Below, in pieces: positions 33,311 through 45,828 of a stretch of DNA of 64,000 nt (within the stretch, counting starts at the first letter, position 1; each line of letters begins with the position of its first letter). Source of the DNA: Xylona heveae TC161 (lineage: Eukaryota > Ascomycota > Xylonomycetes > Xylonales > Xylonaceae); contig NW_017264206.1 of assembly GCF_001619985.1 (NCBI RefSeq), forward strand, positions 310,001 to 374,000. Reading direction: 5' to 3'. The notes beneath the pieces were generated by a model, which made no database searches, was not told the origin of the DNA, and saw nothing but the letters and a program-made list of their open reading frames with translations. The position numbers and the translations under genes are program-made.

Positions 33311-33780
33311 TCAGCCGAGAGCGTCTCTGACTGGATCATAGAACCCGCTGTCAGACCTCCACGGCGGCGATGGGCTTTCTTGGAATGAAGAAGTATAGGC
33401 ATCCGAAGAGTATTCCACTTGAATCAGAGTCAGTCCATTGTTCAATGACCAAGAATTATTTGGGGGCAAAGCTTACTGTGACTAGCGTTATCTGGAGAAT
33501 CCATATCGTCAAAGACACTGTCATCATCGCTTGATGACTTATTTGTCATGACGAGCTTGGTTTTCTTGCTCTTCTTCTTCTGATTTCTTTTGTCCCGGTA
33601 TCGGAAAATGTGATACAGCGTCCAACGGATGATCCAATTGTCTCGATTTCCACTCGCATCGGTATACCAGCCCCGGGAATAATACGGCCATGTTGCTGCA
33701 CTGGCATTTTGCCATATCATGTTGATGCCATAATCGATGGCCGTCTCACTCATCTCGGAGTGTGAGAATGGTGGGGCCAT
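33311..33780 (-). CDS. Hypothetical protein, 5' end unresolved
   Basis: I do not recognise this protein. Two exons join in phase: 33780-33477 and 33417-33311 (donor GTAAGC, acceptor TTCAAG). From the ATG at 33780 it reads MAPPFSHSEMSETAIDYG, then NMIWQNASAATWPYYSRGW, a lysine-rich stretch (RDKRNQKKKSKKTK), an acidic-serine patch (SSSDDDSVFDDMDSPDNAS) and a Ser/Pro-rich end (SSFQESPSPPWRSDSGFYD). The Lys-rich block could be a nuclear localisation signal. The frame stays open and coding-like upstream to about 33890 (RRLKNEAARAYDCFALDRNN), so another 5' exon probably exists, but no in-phase start could be joined. The short ORF starting near 34024 (MSGTPLGKSLSVAVFLDKIQ) is one candidate. Confidence 0.55.
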
Positions 33781-35650
33781 ATTGGGGTTCGCTCGCAGTG
33801 CGGGTCGAAGGTTGTTTCGGTCCAGGGCAAAACAGTCGTATGCTCGGGCGGCTTCGTTCTTTAATCGCCGATTAGCATTGATTCCGGCGGCAGAACTATT
33901 TTGTACATTTCCTCATACCAGCATCATTTTATAGGTACGTTTTTGTTGTTGATCCTCCTTGTTTATCTGGATCTTATCCAAAAATACTGCCACCGAGAGA
34001 CTCTTTCCTAAAGGTGTACCGGACATTGTGGGCGAGTTCGTGGGGCGGCGATGCCGCGTGAAATCTTTTATGTTTATATGAAGCTTGACGGATGCTAATT
34101 CGCGTTGCTGAAGAGGCAGAGAGCAGGGTGGAAAGGGCAGCGAATGATTGCGGTCTTCTGAGGACTGGTGATGGGGGGAATGGTCCCAAGGAGATGGGTT
34201 GGAGCATTTATTTATCTTACGATAGAACTGAACGGTTATGTGGATTGAAGTCCCACGCCCGTGCGCAGCCAAGCCTCGAGGGAAAAGATTCTAGCCATCC
34301 AAGTTCTTGTCTCATCAATAGCACCAAGATCCGAAGACAAGGGCATGACCACGCACACGGCGTGCAGGCGCAAAGGGCATCTTACGTGCAAGGAGGTGCG
34401 GTCGCGGAGAAAACGCCATGGCGCCGGAGAGAAAAGGCAGCCATTGGGTCTCTCCACTTGACGGTACCCCTAGGATCGGTTGTTGCGAAATGGTACTGGC
34501 CCAAGCGCACTGGTATGATTTGAAAATGTCAGGGAAGGGGTTTAGAGAAAGAGAAGGGGGGGAACATGTCTGGAAAAGAGCGAGATGGACTCGATCGGAG
34601 GGGCTTCCAGCCCGTCCCGGGAACCCCGATGGCTGTTTTGATCCGTCGACGCGGGCCTCGGTTCCTGACAAGAAACCCATTCTTTTTTGTTTGTTACGCT
34701 TTGCCCTTTTCCTCACCTGCCTAGGACTTCATCCGCTTGCTCCGGCTGGTTGTTGAAGGTATAGCGCGTCTTAGGAAGCCATTTCTTGGGGCGCATGATA
34801 TGCTGGGATTCCTGAGCTGGCTACAGCCAAAAAGCTACGCCGTACTGGAATTGGGCGATCAAAATGAGCACGGGGCATAGAGCACGGCCCCTCACAAAAG
34901 ACTGGGTCGAAGGCCAGATCGCCCCACTATCCTTGGCCCCTCGAACCATGTTCGACATTCTGTCATGCTGAGCCAGGATATACTGGTACGTACATATTAT
35001 CCTACATGTGAGCAAATGCTCGAGCAGACGTTGTGTCTATGTAAGAGAAAAACTCTCTTTTCGGGGCAGACGTACGAGTTAGGAAATTGTGAGATCAGTG
35101 TCTACCATTATTGCTTCCCCTCGGAGCTGGACACCAGGGCGACCATATCTCCTGCTGAAAACGGGAAGCGTCATTAGAAGACAACCTTCCCTAGCCTTTA
35201 GGCCAAAAAATCTAGAGCCGACCGTCCGCTTGTCTGTGCCGTAGACGAGCATATACAATATTTGAACACACACCCCCCCAATGAAAAAGGTGATCCAACC
35301 GCAGGGAACTCCTGGGTTTCGGGAGCTATTCCCACGTGGTGTCAGCCTCGATCGAGGCCCACCTCTCCCACGCTCCTGGAAATGGGTGCCCACATTCAAC
35401 CAAGCGCAGTCCGTGGCTGCTGCGGCACGGAAATCATCTCGTTGATTCATCATCTTTTTCCTTTGCGAGGTGGTCTGATTTGAGTGGAGCCTCTCCACAA
35501 GCCCCTGTCAATGGATCCATTGACAATGGAATAGCGTTGCTCTATTCGGCACTATCCCTTCACCACCTCCTAGGAGAATCCTCCCGCGCCGTCGCCGGCT
35601 TTGTGCTTCCGCTGTCGTGGGAATACCCCCTTCTTGGGAACCAGCGGTCA

Positions 35651-35675
35651 TGGCATCATCATCATCATCATCATC
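35651..35675. repeat. (ATC)n microsatellite
   Basis: About seven ATC units in the gene-poor region. Confidence 0.8.
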
Positions 35676-38175
35676 GCAACCGCATCTGCGCCTATCAAAA
35701 TTGGGCTGTGACCCGAGCATATTTCTTGATACAATATTACCGTGGGCACTAATTCAACAAGATTAACGAATGATGCGGCGATCACAGCCGCAAGCCACTG
35801 CACGCGCGTCACCCCTCATTCGGGTTGCCCTTTGACAGTTTCATATCTCTCATGTTTTCTTTTTTGCTTCTCTTTTGTTCTTTCAGTTTCGCACTGGCAT
35901 TGTTTCTCAACTGCTGCCTGTCAGATCGCTTTTGGGGTCCGCTGATCACCAAAGGGGAGGGGAGACATCGCTAGAACGATGGAGGGGGGGGCTCATCGCT
36001 TGTGCAAGTATTCCCCCCTTACCTGCAGCTATTCCAGAAGGAGGACTTTATCGCCGTCTCGTCAGCCAAGTATCGTTTTTGGTAACGAGAATCGGTCGTG
36101 TCTGCACATGGAAATGAAGGCAGGTTGTGCAACGTGGGCCCGCCATCTCGCCTTCTTCCCCAGACCCACCGGCAAGGTTCAAGTCGTTGAAGGCGGCATC
36201 CATTTGCCCTTCTATCTCCTTATCACGCCTTGCTAGACCTAATTTGTTACTCTTTCAGACAACCCTTGCTGACAGGGACCCGCTGGAGCCCTCTACGGTA
36301 TAAGCACAAGTTTCGCTCTCAAACATCCATCCACACACGCACACTCTCTCCATCCTTGGTTCGTCGCTTACTCTGAGTACAGCAGGCGGCTCTGGCTAGC
36401 CGTTCTGCTGCTCGTCTGCAGTTCATCATTTCCTCTCCCCCCTCCCTGCCTGGGGGGAAGGTTTTGGCGCTGCACCCAAACCGACTGGGCGCGCCTTTGT
36501 GTTTGACACCTCACAACTTTTCGCTTTTTGTTTCTCTCCTCGTTCTGCACCGCAGCATAGGCTGGGCTGCTTTTGCAGGTTTCACGGAGGGCGCCGCCCG
36601 GCGTGTCTTTCGGCATATTTTATTTTTTCCCAATTCTTCTCTTGTCTCCGGAATTTTTGTTGCCATGATTCAAGCCTCGAACGTGTCTCTGAACGTTCAC
36701 AATGTGTCGTCTATCTCACCGCTTTGCGGGCGCAATGCCACATGGCAGATGCACAAGAGAATAGTGAGGGGGCGGGATCAGCAAATTAGAAAGCCGCATA
36801 ACTGCTGCAATCCACAAAACGAAATAACGTGGCATATACGCCATCGGCTCTCGCATATCATGGGATTACTGCCACCTCTTACACTACATGGGTGCAGCCC
36901 GGTTGGGAAGTGTCCTAAGCATCTGAGATGCTCCGTGAGGGTCTCGCTTTGACAAATGAGAACCACTGTATTGTTGAACCCTACGAATCACATTTTTGAA
37001 GTCGACGAATAGGAATTCATTTCGTCTCTTCTCTATTCGAGTATTTCAGAGAAGCCAATGTTCCTTTCAGGTAAGAATTCTCGTTTTAGCTTCTGGACCG
37101 TCGGTTGTTCGTCTTCGCGTGTGACGGACCGGGTCTCCTTAACCTTGAGAACCCTTTTCAGGGCTTGGCTCGCTTGTCCACCGCGTCCAGACCTTTTGGC
37201 TACAAATGGAAGGTGATACACCGATTACCGTTTTTGTGCTGAAAACTCGTGACAGCTGATATTGCCCAGGTGAGATGATGATTGTTATTCTAGAATCATC
37301 TTTGACTGTGTCTGCATGCTTCACTTGTCGCCCGATTGACTCTTTGGAGGTGGATCTCTAAACCTGCAACTGGGGATCGATTTCTGCATGAGGCTCTGCT
37401 CACATTCACAAAAAGAAGACCTGCGGAAGTGTCAGAGGAGCTGGACATTCTCCACTTTTTCTATCCCTTGAACGGTCAGCCTTTTAAGACATTTTAGGCG
37501 GGCCATTCGGTTCCACGCGGACTAATTGCCTTCCGCTTTTCTTTTTATTATGATGACCCGTGTATACAGGGACCTTGTCGGGTCTTGCATGCCCATGTCG
37601 GCAAAAGGGCGGCCACGACAGATGATAGTGACGATAATGATTTATCATAATGCAAACCACGCGGGAAAGATTTTCGGCGATAATACTAATAATCATAATG
37701 TGATACGATGATGATGTTAACGATCCCAAAGCCGAACGCATGGGACCCGCAGACGGGTGTCCACCAGATCGCTTCGGAATCGCGCTTCTCAAATCGGCTG
37801 CCCGCCATCCCTGATCGGCGCGCTTCTGCAGACCACTCTAACGACTGTGTGCATAATACTCGTACAGCATCAAAGGAAATGGAAAGAAAAAAAACGGTGT
37901 CGGGTCGATGCATCATGAGGCTGCATCAGGCGAATATGGGGAAGCACTTGTGCTGCACCTCTCAAATCCACAAAATTCGACACGGATCTGAGACTTTTCT
38001 TTTTTCCCTCGCATTTTACGGTATAATCATACGGTATGGTATAGGCTACATGGTACAGTGAGAACGGCCGGGGTCTTAACAATGGAGGTGTCTCTTGAAC
38101 AAAGAAACAAACTGCGCAAGTCAGTCCCGAAACAAGCGCTTCTTCACACAAAAGAGGCCTTTCAACGTCGTGGCC

Positions 38176-38177
<2 letters not shown>

Positions 38178-38217
<40 letters not shown>
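38178..38217. repeat. C40 homopolymer
   Basis: Forty consecutive C bases. Its true length is doubtful because such runs are hard to sequence; the other gap-associated C run in this window (5992-6000) points the same way. Confidence 0.9.
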
Positions 38218-38223
<6 letters not shown>

Positions 38224-38839
38224 ACGAGAGCCAAATAGTCCGGAAACTTCAATTGCCGAGAGACAAGGTAAAAAGAATTGGTTGAATCACCGACTCGCGT
38301 TGCAGCTTTCAACTTGGCGTCTCGGAATACATATCTCGATGGGAAAGGGGGAACGAGGAAAACTGTACCATGGCCGGGCCGAGATGGCGCCGAGTGCGGG
38401 CTAGGCCTAGAAGTTGATTTTGCGGAGCTGACGACCACCTAACTGACAACGGGTTCTGTCTAGCTGAGATTCTTAACCCCTGGTGTCCGAGTTTTGCAGG
38501 AAGGGGACCAAGCAGCACCAAGAGCTACCAAATGGGAGGAAGTGCTCCAGGGGGGAGGGTTGTCAGGTTCGCTATAGTTAGGGGGGCAGCCAATGAGGGG
38601 ATGGATCAATAATCCAAAGAGATTTTTTTTTTGCGAGGTTGCTGGTGGGGGTTTCCGTTTAGTTACCAGTAACGGAGTTCTCGTATGGAGCTACTCTGGG
38701 TACTATACCTCTCCACTTTTTGGGTCAAAGGGTCTCCTCAAAAAAAATGCCACATGGCAAAAAATGAACTAGTGGTAGTGCAATGGCTTAGTTGGGTATA
38801 CTATTTTCCTGTGCGAAATAATACCTTACGGTCCCATCG

Positions 38840-41800
38840 CTCCGTAGCCAGTGATTTTACTATCGAAGTACTACGTAGGTCTACTACGTATGGTGCATTT
38901 ACCATCGACGGTACGGAGTTACTGGTAATCGACGGCGTCGAACGGACGATAAGGTTGGTGGGGAATAACTGCTCAATCTCTCTACTCTCTACTCTAGTTA
39001 ACCGTAACTGCTACTCAGTACAGTTTTAGTTGGCGTTGGCTTTCCAGGGGATGCATTGGTTGGATCCCTGGATCCACCCATCATTTTACTCCCTCGCTCA
39101 CTGCGTACCTTTCGCTACGCCATTTGGAGAGTGACCCAGTTTGACCCATTTTCGCCATGCGCGGTGCATAAAAATCGTACGATTTTTTTTTTCCCTTGTC
39201 GAACAACAACAGGGTCCCGCAGGTGGGCCGCGTCCACGCATCCACGCATTTGGCATCCACGCCCTCTGTACAAAGGACGTGTTGACGTTACAGCAACTAC
39301 CTTGGGTACAGTACAGAGATACACCAGACAAGCCTCTGTATTTACCTCTGTACGAAGTACTTACCTTACCTTTCCCTACCTTGCCTTAGGTACTCGGAGT
39401 ACACTTCGTACGGAGTATGGAGCATGGAGTACTGGCCATTATGAGACATTCCGAGACGAGACGTCCCAATGGAGCTTCAAGTCTTTGAAGCGAGCGCGCG
39501 AGCGCCAGTGCGCTTTGCATCTCGACATGCGCCCGAACATCTCCGACAAAACGACAAATCGACAAATCGACGAAATTGAAGCGTACTACGTACGTACCAG
39601 GTGCACAGAGGTTCAAAGCCTCGTTGGATATTCGTGCCGAATTACCTCAAACGGTACAAAACAGGTAGTTACTGGTAGTTTGTACCAGTAGGCGGACTAC
39701 GGACTAGGGGCCTGGCACATGGCAACTTTTTGCTCCGTCAGAGTCGATCGGCGTGGTTGTGGGTAAGGAGTTTCTGCTCAATCGGAGACGGAGTAACTAA
39801 TGCTAAGTTACTGACTAGTCGGTATCTCCCGAAATGTCATGCCATTTTTGAATCTCAGCTCTCTACTAGCTCATGGTCGTCCTTGTCGATCAAGCTACTA
39901 GTCTCGAGTAATGTAGGTAACTATCAAGCTTCTGTGCCTTGAGCTATAGTACGAAGCTACTCTGTACGAGTATTTGAAATTGTAATTGTAGAGAAGGTAG
40001 GTAGGTAGTTACTGCAATCTGCGAATCTGCGATCTGCGAGTTTACGATCCACTCCGTTCGGTTCATTTCATTCAAGTGCCGGTCGCGGTTGCGGTCGCGG
40101 TCCGACTTCTCGACTCTTGAAATTCCGAAACAATTCCGATACAATTCCGCACATACTCTGTACATACCGGAGGTACGGAGTACTCTGTCCGCAAGGTATC
40201 TTATTTACTGGTGTATGGAGTAAGGTAGTAGGCATAGTAAGCATAGTGAGCATACCTGATGAGCATAGACGAGTTGTAGTAAGCCAGCTTGACAATTGAA
40301 TTGTCGCGATACGGATATACGTCAGTGCTGCTCCTGATCTTCCTACCTTACCTACCTTGCAGTACTCTATACTCTATACTTTGTACAAAGTGTAGTACCT
40401 CTGTATTGTGTCAGTTTCTCTTTGTTCGTCTCCTCGTCTCCTCGTCTCTTCGTTTCTTCTCCTGCCTTGACACTCGAGATTCGTTTCCCGGTGTATGTAT
40501 GTGTATGTGTATGTGTCGGCGACTGGTGACTGGTGACTGGCCGGAAAACAATTCCGGTTTCAAGTGTCGCCAGCAACGCCAGCATCGCCAGTCTCTCCAT
40601 GCAGGTTTGTTTTGGTCTGGTTTGTTTTACTTACAAAAGGTGGGTAAAGCCCATCTACTGCTGAGAAAGCCTCCATCTGCTGCCAAGGCAGTGATACTAT
40701 GTATGTATTACGTAGAGTACAGTTGTGTTTGCTCTCTGCAGCGTGGCTGATTGCGGCTTGCAGAATGCATATTTACCTAGTGCAGTGGAACACTGTACAC
40801 ATGTTCTTTCGTACAGAGTTTACCGCTGCCCATGTGTGTGGTATGTAGGAAAGTGCTTACCTAGGCACTTATCCCGTGAACAGTTTATGTATGAAGATGC
40901 GGTGGTGCTGTGTATGCATGTAGGTTTGTATGTATGTATGCATGTACAAGTTTGATCATTGTTATGATCGTCGCTGTATTATTTGTGTGTGTTGTGTGAT
41001 ATGCTATATGTTTTATTCCTGTATTGTGTGTTATGCTACATTTCATTCTCTGTTTTATGCTGTACCATATACCATTTTATTCTCTCTAGATTTGCATTAT
41101 CCTACCAAGTATGCCATCTTTCACAACACTGTATTATACTGTCCATAAGGTACAGAGTAAATGCCCAGTCGTGTACAAAGTACAATACCTCTGTACATTC
41201 ATCTCGTTCTCCGGGCTTGTACAAACAACTGACCGCCTCTAATACTCTATAATGGATTTTATTACCGACTACTGACAACATCCTCGTTTTCGCCTTCATC
41301 CATGACCATGTGTATGCTGATTAGTACGTAGGTAACTGACCCTGTTTATTATACAGAGAACTTTATTATATCATGTCCCATGGCCGGGTTTATTATACTT
41401 GTATGATGTCGGGTGTCGGGTTATTGCATGTTATATGGTAGTTATCATATCGGCTGGGGTGCGGGATGATCTCTTAATTGTACCGGTATATCATATTGGC
41501 GGATGTGATCGGGTTTGGTCCCAATAACTTTTTCCCTGCCACTTACCTGGTTATATCCCGCCTTTATTATCATAGGTATCCCGTCTTTACTATAGTTTAC
41601 CTACCTATAGGTACAGAGGTATATTTATATTTTGTCCTTTATCGTGGGTAGGTATCCCCTCCCAGTATAGGTTACGATGGACCTCCCGGGGAGGTCTTCA
41701 CTACCGTATATTACTAAAAATAATCCCGAAAAAGGAAAAAAGGAAAATGTCCAGATCAGATCAGATCAGATCAGATCAGATGACTTAGATCTTTGGGGCG

Positions 41801-41880
41801 GAGAGATACGTATCTACCTTAGGTATCTACTAGGTACCTAGATTTATTCAGCGTACTTTGCGAAGTTCCACGTGCGATGT
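38840..41880. repeat. Field of short GTAC-centred palindromes
   Basis: Many copies of TACGGAGTAC-, TACCTCTGTAC- and TTGTACAAAG-like words are scattered in both orientations, for example near 39333, 39405, 40155, 40380, 41165, 41185 and 41610. They are not in a regular tandem order. Also GTAGGTAGGTAG near 39995 and TATG-rich runs near 40494 and 40930. Confidence 0.5.
41752..41781. repeat. (GATCA)n minisatellite
   Basis: Five to six GATCA units in tandem, each containing a GATC site. Confidence 0.85.
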
Positions 41881-42698
41881 TACTCCGTCAACATACAAAA
41901 CCTTCCATTAGGTCTAGTCAGCATTGAAGCTCTTCGCTGCTTGTACCTGTATTGTTTGTATTGCAGAATTTAGAGCCTCCGAAGACAAAATGGATTGCGT
42001 GGTGTTACTTTTTCTGTTTGGACTTTCCTTATACGCACGCTGTTGTGTAGTTAAGCTTTTCACTGTGCGGTGGACAAGCTGTCATCCCGCTCAACTAACT
42101 TTGTCTAGGTTGTAGTGAGCTTGGGTATTAGTAGCCGGTACTGTATAGTGATATTGTTGTGTGAGACATAGCTGAGATATAACTGAATTTGTTATAGCCC
42201 GTTTGGGAAATATTGTTCGGTAAGCTTCGAATTTGGTCGCAACTTTCGCGATGATCAAACACATTTGAGCGCGTCTCCAAGTTACTTCTTCAGGTTGCTA
42301 CCCACGGCCTGCATGACAGCAAATACAGGACCACTGAATTCATCCACTAGGTACAATCATCTAAGAGATGAGTGCGAGACTCTGCTCTCCATCATTCTTC
42401 CTGCGCCTTTGTTAAATTACCAACTGACCGAAGTGGAAATTGTGAGAACTCCGGTAGAAGATTATAAATGCGACTATCCAGTCGTCATTGCATGACATTG
42501 TCATAAACTCTCAAGACGTCATCTAGTCCGCTAAATTTGCATAGTTGACACTGGAACGAGATTTTGGGATCCAGGCAAGTCACAGTAATTAAGCTGGAGA
42601 AGTTCTCACACTGACACACAATCGTAGAGACACACACACAATGTGATTTTTCACTCCAATTTTCCAAAAGACTCATCAATACTGTCAAATCTGACGCG

Positions 42699-44650
42699 AT
42701 GACTACTTTCTGTCGAACAATTCCTTTTTCATCTTTCTCTAATTCCCGTCTGCGCCCTTTGGAACCTTTACCACTCTACTTCGCCATTCCGTCACGGACA
42801 TATATCCCCATTTGGCGACACAGCCATTCTTTCAAAGCTCACGGTTTCTCAACAACAAGATATTGTCTGTCGACGAGCAGGCCCAAGTCCCGCCGTACGT
42901 CCACTGAAGATCTGTTCAACTACACCTCCGGGCGCTTCCTCTACAACGAGAACATCCGTCTTGCCGAACGACATGTCGAGTTCAACGTCGAAGCTCTCAA
43001 GACCGCTGCCGCAGAATGCGTTGGTCGGAAAGGGGTCACGCATCTTGAAAAACTCGCCGAAGGCGGCTTCAGTCGTGTCTTCCTTCTTACCATGGATGAC
43101 GGTTTCGAAGTGATTGCCAAGATCCCATATTCATTCACAGTCCCGAAAGGCTTAACCACTGAAAGTGAAGTTGCTACTCTAGACTTTTTGCGTTCCAAGG
43201 GCATCCCCGTTCCTCGAGTCTACGCGTATTCTTCGAAAAGCGATAATCCAGTCGGAACAGAGTATATTATCATGGAAAAGGCCCCCGGAAAACCGCTGGA
43301 AGAGTGTTGGTTCACTCTCACGCCTAAAGACAGAGTCCGTTTGGTAACAAGCTATGTTGATATCGAGACGAAACTCTTTTCTATCCCGTTTGGAGCGTAT
43401 GGCAGCTTGTACTACAAAGATTGTCTACCGCAGAACCTTCAACCAGGTTTATATGCTCCTGGAATGGGAGATGGTGTTGATGGAACCGGGGAAAGATTCT
43501 CTATTGGGCCTTCTACAGATTACATGTTCTGGCGAGGAAACCGTGCCTCTCTAGATTTGCATCGCGGGCCGTGTAAGTCTCTATACCAGTTTTAGTGGGC
43601 TTAGAGATTGGGAATTGCTCATTAAATATGTTTTATAGGGAGAAATCAGCTCGATTATATTCGTTCGATCGGGATACGCGAATTGGAATGGACGCGCAGA
43701 TTCGGAAAGCCGCTCGAGAACGACTTTCCTCAAAATAATATAGTCAAAGGAAAGGTTGATCCTAAATTGCACTTGGATCTTTTGGACAAATATATTTCCA
43801 TATCACCATTCATCCTGCCCGAAGATCGCGCAAGTCCGATGAACACTCCGACAATGCGTCATCCTGGTAGGTCTCACCCTCTCTGTCCATTTACGTTGGC
43901 GTATTACTGACACAAGCAGACCTAACTCCATCCAACATATTCGTCTCGGATTCATGTGAAATTTCATGCATCATCGACTGGCAACACACGACAATCCTTC
44001 CGCTCCTCCTCACCGCCGGTAATCCACCGCTCTTTGAGAATCCCGATTCTGGACCGCCAAAGAACCTAGAGAAGCCGTCTCTGCCTGAAGACTATGCATC
44101 TCTGCCTCCCGAGGAAAAGGCTTATGCCGACGAACTGCATCGCCGGAGAATGCTATTCTATTTGTACATGGTCTTTAACGGAAGAGATAACCAGTCCCAT
44201 CTCGATGCGCTGTATTATCCACTTTTGGCGCTTCGTCAACACTTGGTTACCAGAGCAGAAAAGCCATGGAGCGGCAATATCGTTACGCTAAAGGGCGCAC
44301 TTATCAGACTTGTCGCATGCTGGGATCAGTTGATAGCGGACAGAGGTCAACACATGTCCTGTCCTGTCCACTTTGACCCCAGCGACGTCGAAGAATTCTA
44401 CCAGCTCGAAGAAAACTGGTTCAAGATGAATATTCTGACGGAACACTGGCTGTCCCTCCTAGATGATTTGGGTCAAGACGGATGGGTCAGAAACGAATCC
44501 TACGACTCAGTCGTCCAGCTCAATCAGCAGCTTAGAAGAGAGTGGGTCGCGGAAGCGGAAGCGGAAGCGGATAACGAAGCGGAAGCCAAAGAAGATGTGG
44601 CGTCCGTGGAAAATCACTGGCCGTTTCAAGACCACGAGGAATTCGATTAA
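42699..44650 (+). CDS. APH-like phosphotransferase, mitochondrial AIM9-like
   Basis: A protein-kinase-fold phosphotransferase related to aminoglycoside phosphotransferases and yeast Aim9. Exons: 42699-43572, 43639-43866, 43920-44650; 1,833 nt, 610 residues. The N-terminal 60-70 residues are rich in Ser/Arg/Thr and lack acids, like a mitochondrial presequence. The nucleotide-binding part has LAEGGFSRVFLLTMDDGF and VIAKIPYS (Lys of the VAIK site), then EYIIMEKAPGKPLEE. The catalytic loop RHPDLTPSNIFVSD has Asp368 and Asn373, followed by the metal site CIIDWQHT (Asp387). The C-terminus carries an EAEAEADNEAEAKED stretch from a GAAGCG-type codon repeat. Substrate unknown. MITE copy B lies 250 bp downstream. 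Confidence 0.88.
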
Positions 44651-44903
44651 AACATCGAGCCCAGATTCTAGTTCGTCCTATGAACTGTCGTCGTCATCTC
44701 CGCTACCGTCTCCCTCAGAGGGCCGTACAGTGCCTACACCATCTCAAACCAGCTGTGCACCTTCGCAGATCCGACCGCGCTCGCGGTCACCTAATTCGTC
44801 CGGGTCTGACACAAATCAAACAGCTGGCCACAAGCGGAGGATCAATCAAGTCACGCCTTCCCTGTCTGCTCGTCGATCAGGTCGCCAGCAAGAGTCAGGG
44901 CTA

Positions 44904-45238
44904 GGGTGTCCGTTGGGGCCGGTGGAAACCGGTGGTCTTTGGTCTTTTACACAGTCATCCCGGACCAATCGTGGGAATTTGAGAGTAGGACCAGACCACC
45001 TTGGGTCGGTCTTTTGAATATGCCTCCACCGGTCCCTGATGACCACCAACATTACCTTTTTAGGAAGTACATCAACAATCAGTCAGCAAAATTATGCTGA
45101 GAATGCTGGTGATTTGCCCAAAATACGCACATTTATACCAGATTTATGCATAGATAGGTTTAGTTAAAAAAACCACCCACGCCCGGTCTGGACGTTGGTC
45201 TTTAAGGTAAAGACCAACCCAGACCAGACCAACGGACC
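44904..45238 (+). mobile_element. MITE copy B (335 bp)
   Basis: Begins GGGTGTCCGTTGGGGCC after TA and contains TGGTCTTTGGTCTTTTAC, GGTCGGTCTTTTGAATATGC and ACCTTTTTAGGAAGTAC, nearly identical to the 61.4-kb copy. The right end (AGACCAGACCAACGGACC) is a degenerate inverted repeat of the left end. No coding capacity. It sits between the phosphotransferase and the decayed kinase-like gene. Confidence 0.88.
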
Positions 45239-45411
45239 ATCGAGTCAGGTCTTGATCAAGAAGACCGTTCGCAACGCCGCGCTGCACAATTCTGCACGCA
45301 GCGAGGTCTACTCGGCCTACAGACTGGGAATTTCCCGGACGAGTTTTGCCCAAATGTGGGCCATCATCGCCGGGGCCAAGACGATCCGACTCAGCACCCT
45401 ATCTTGGTTGA

Positions 45412-45732
45412 AGATTTGATGCTTTCACTCAAAGGGCCAAGTGGACAAAAATATCGATCGTTTGCATTCCTCTTGGTGGTCGTGGCTCCTATGCTGCCCC
45501 GTTCAAACGTACTTGCACGAAATATGGTTACACAGTTATTGCTAAAGGCACCACTTCAGGGCTGTGGAAAGAAGTTTCCCGCAAAGCACAGGTATATCAG
45601 ATCCTGTGCAAGGCTCAAGGATCTGCTGTGCCTGTCTTTAACATTGAATATAAAATTCCCTGCCGGTCGCCTGGGGAGCCGGAGTTCTGCCGAGCAGGTG
45701 TATTCTTGCGCTGGAAAGATGACGGGAAGTAG
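45412..45732 (+). pseudogene. Remnant of a fungal kinase-like protein gene
   Basis: The frame open from 45412 to 45732 reads GGRGSYAAPFKRTC, YGYTVIAKGTTSGLWKEVSR and AQVYQILCKAQGSAVPVF. This matches my memory of the N-lobe start of a fungal-specific kinase-like family. The rest of the kinase domain is absent: the frame passes into unrelated sequence and ends at 45732, overlapping the opposite-strand relic. No start or promoter is evident. A fragment left by rearrangement near MITE copy B is likely. Confidence 0.5.
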
Positions 45733-45828
45733 AGTTGCCCAGAATGCAGTAGTGGCCGATTTGGGCGATTCGAATTCGATATCGTCGATGGCGTCAAGGA
45801 CGCCATCCAGTTTGAGATAAGATTCCAT
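45556..45828 (-). pseudogene. Relic related to the nuclease-like protein at 60.2 kb
   Basis: The minus frame starts MESYLKLDGVLDAIDDIEFE and continues TTAFWATLLPVIFPAQEY. It parallels the N-terminus of the protein at 60201-60752 (SALESIDDESYE ... VTLWTAILSTIFP): shared spacing of L-x-x-IDD-x-x-(Y/F)-E, then W-(A/T)-x-(I/L)-L-x-x-IFP. The later PD and ExK motifs are missing. It overlaps the kinase-like remnant on the other strand. Confidence 0.45.

Larger units (their letters stand above)
33781..42698. other. Long gene-poor region (8.9 kb)
   Basis: No ORF here has a recognisable family, and none shows coherent splicing. The left part (34-37.5 kb) is mixed pyrimidine-rich and purine-rich sequence; the right part (38.6-41.9 kb) is AT-rich with many short GTAC-centred palindromes. 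It contains (ATC)n, C40 and (GATCA)n repeats. It separates the unknown minus-strand gene from the plus-strand phosphotransferase, so it is a divergent intergenic region of unusual length. Unrecognised noncoding RNAs or fast-evolving genes cannot be excluded. Confidence 0.55.

Noticed and set aside
36464-36952. A 162-codon plus-strand ORF in the gene-poor region
   Set aside because: No family resemblance; overlapping ORFs in other frames are equally long.
39056-39691. A 211-codon plus-strand ORF in the gene-poor region
   Set aside because: No recognisable motif, a composition rich in Arg/Thr/Ser from repeats, and no supporting splice sites.
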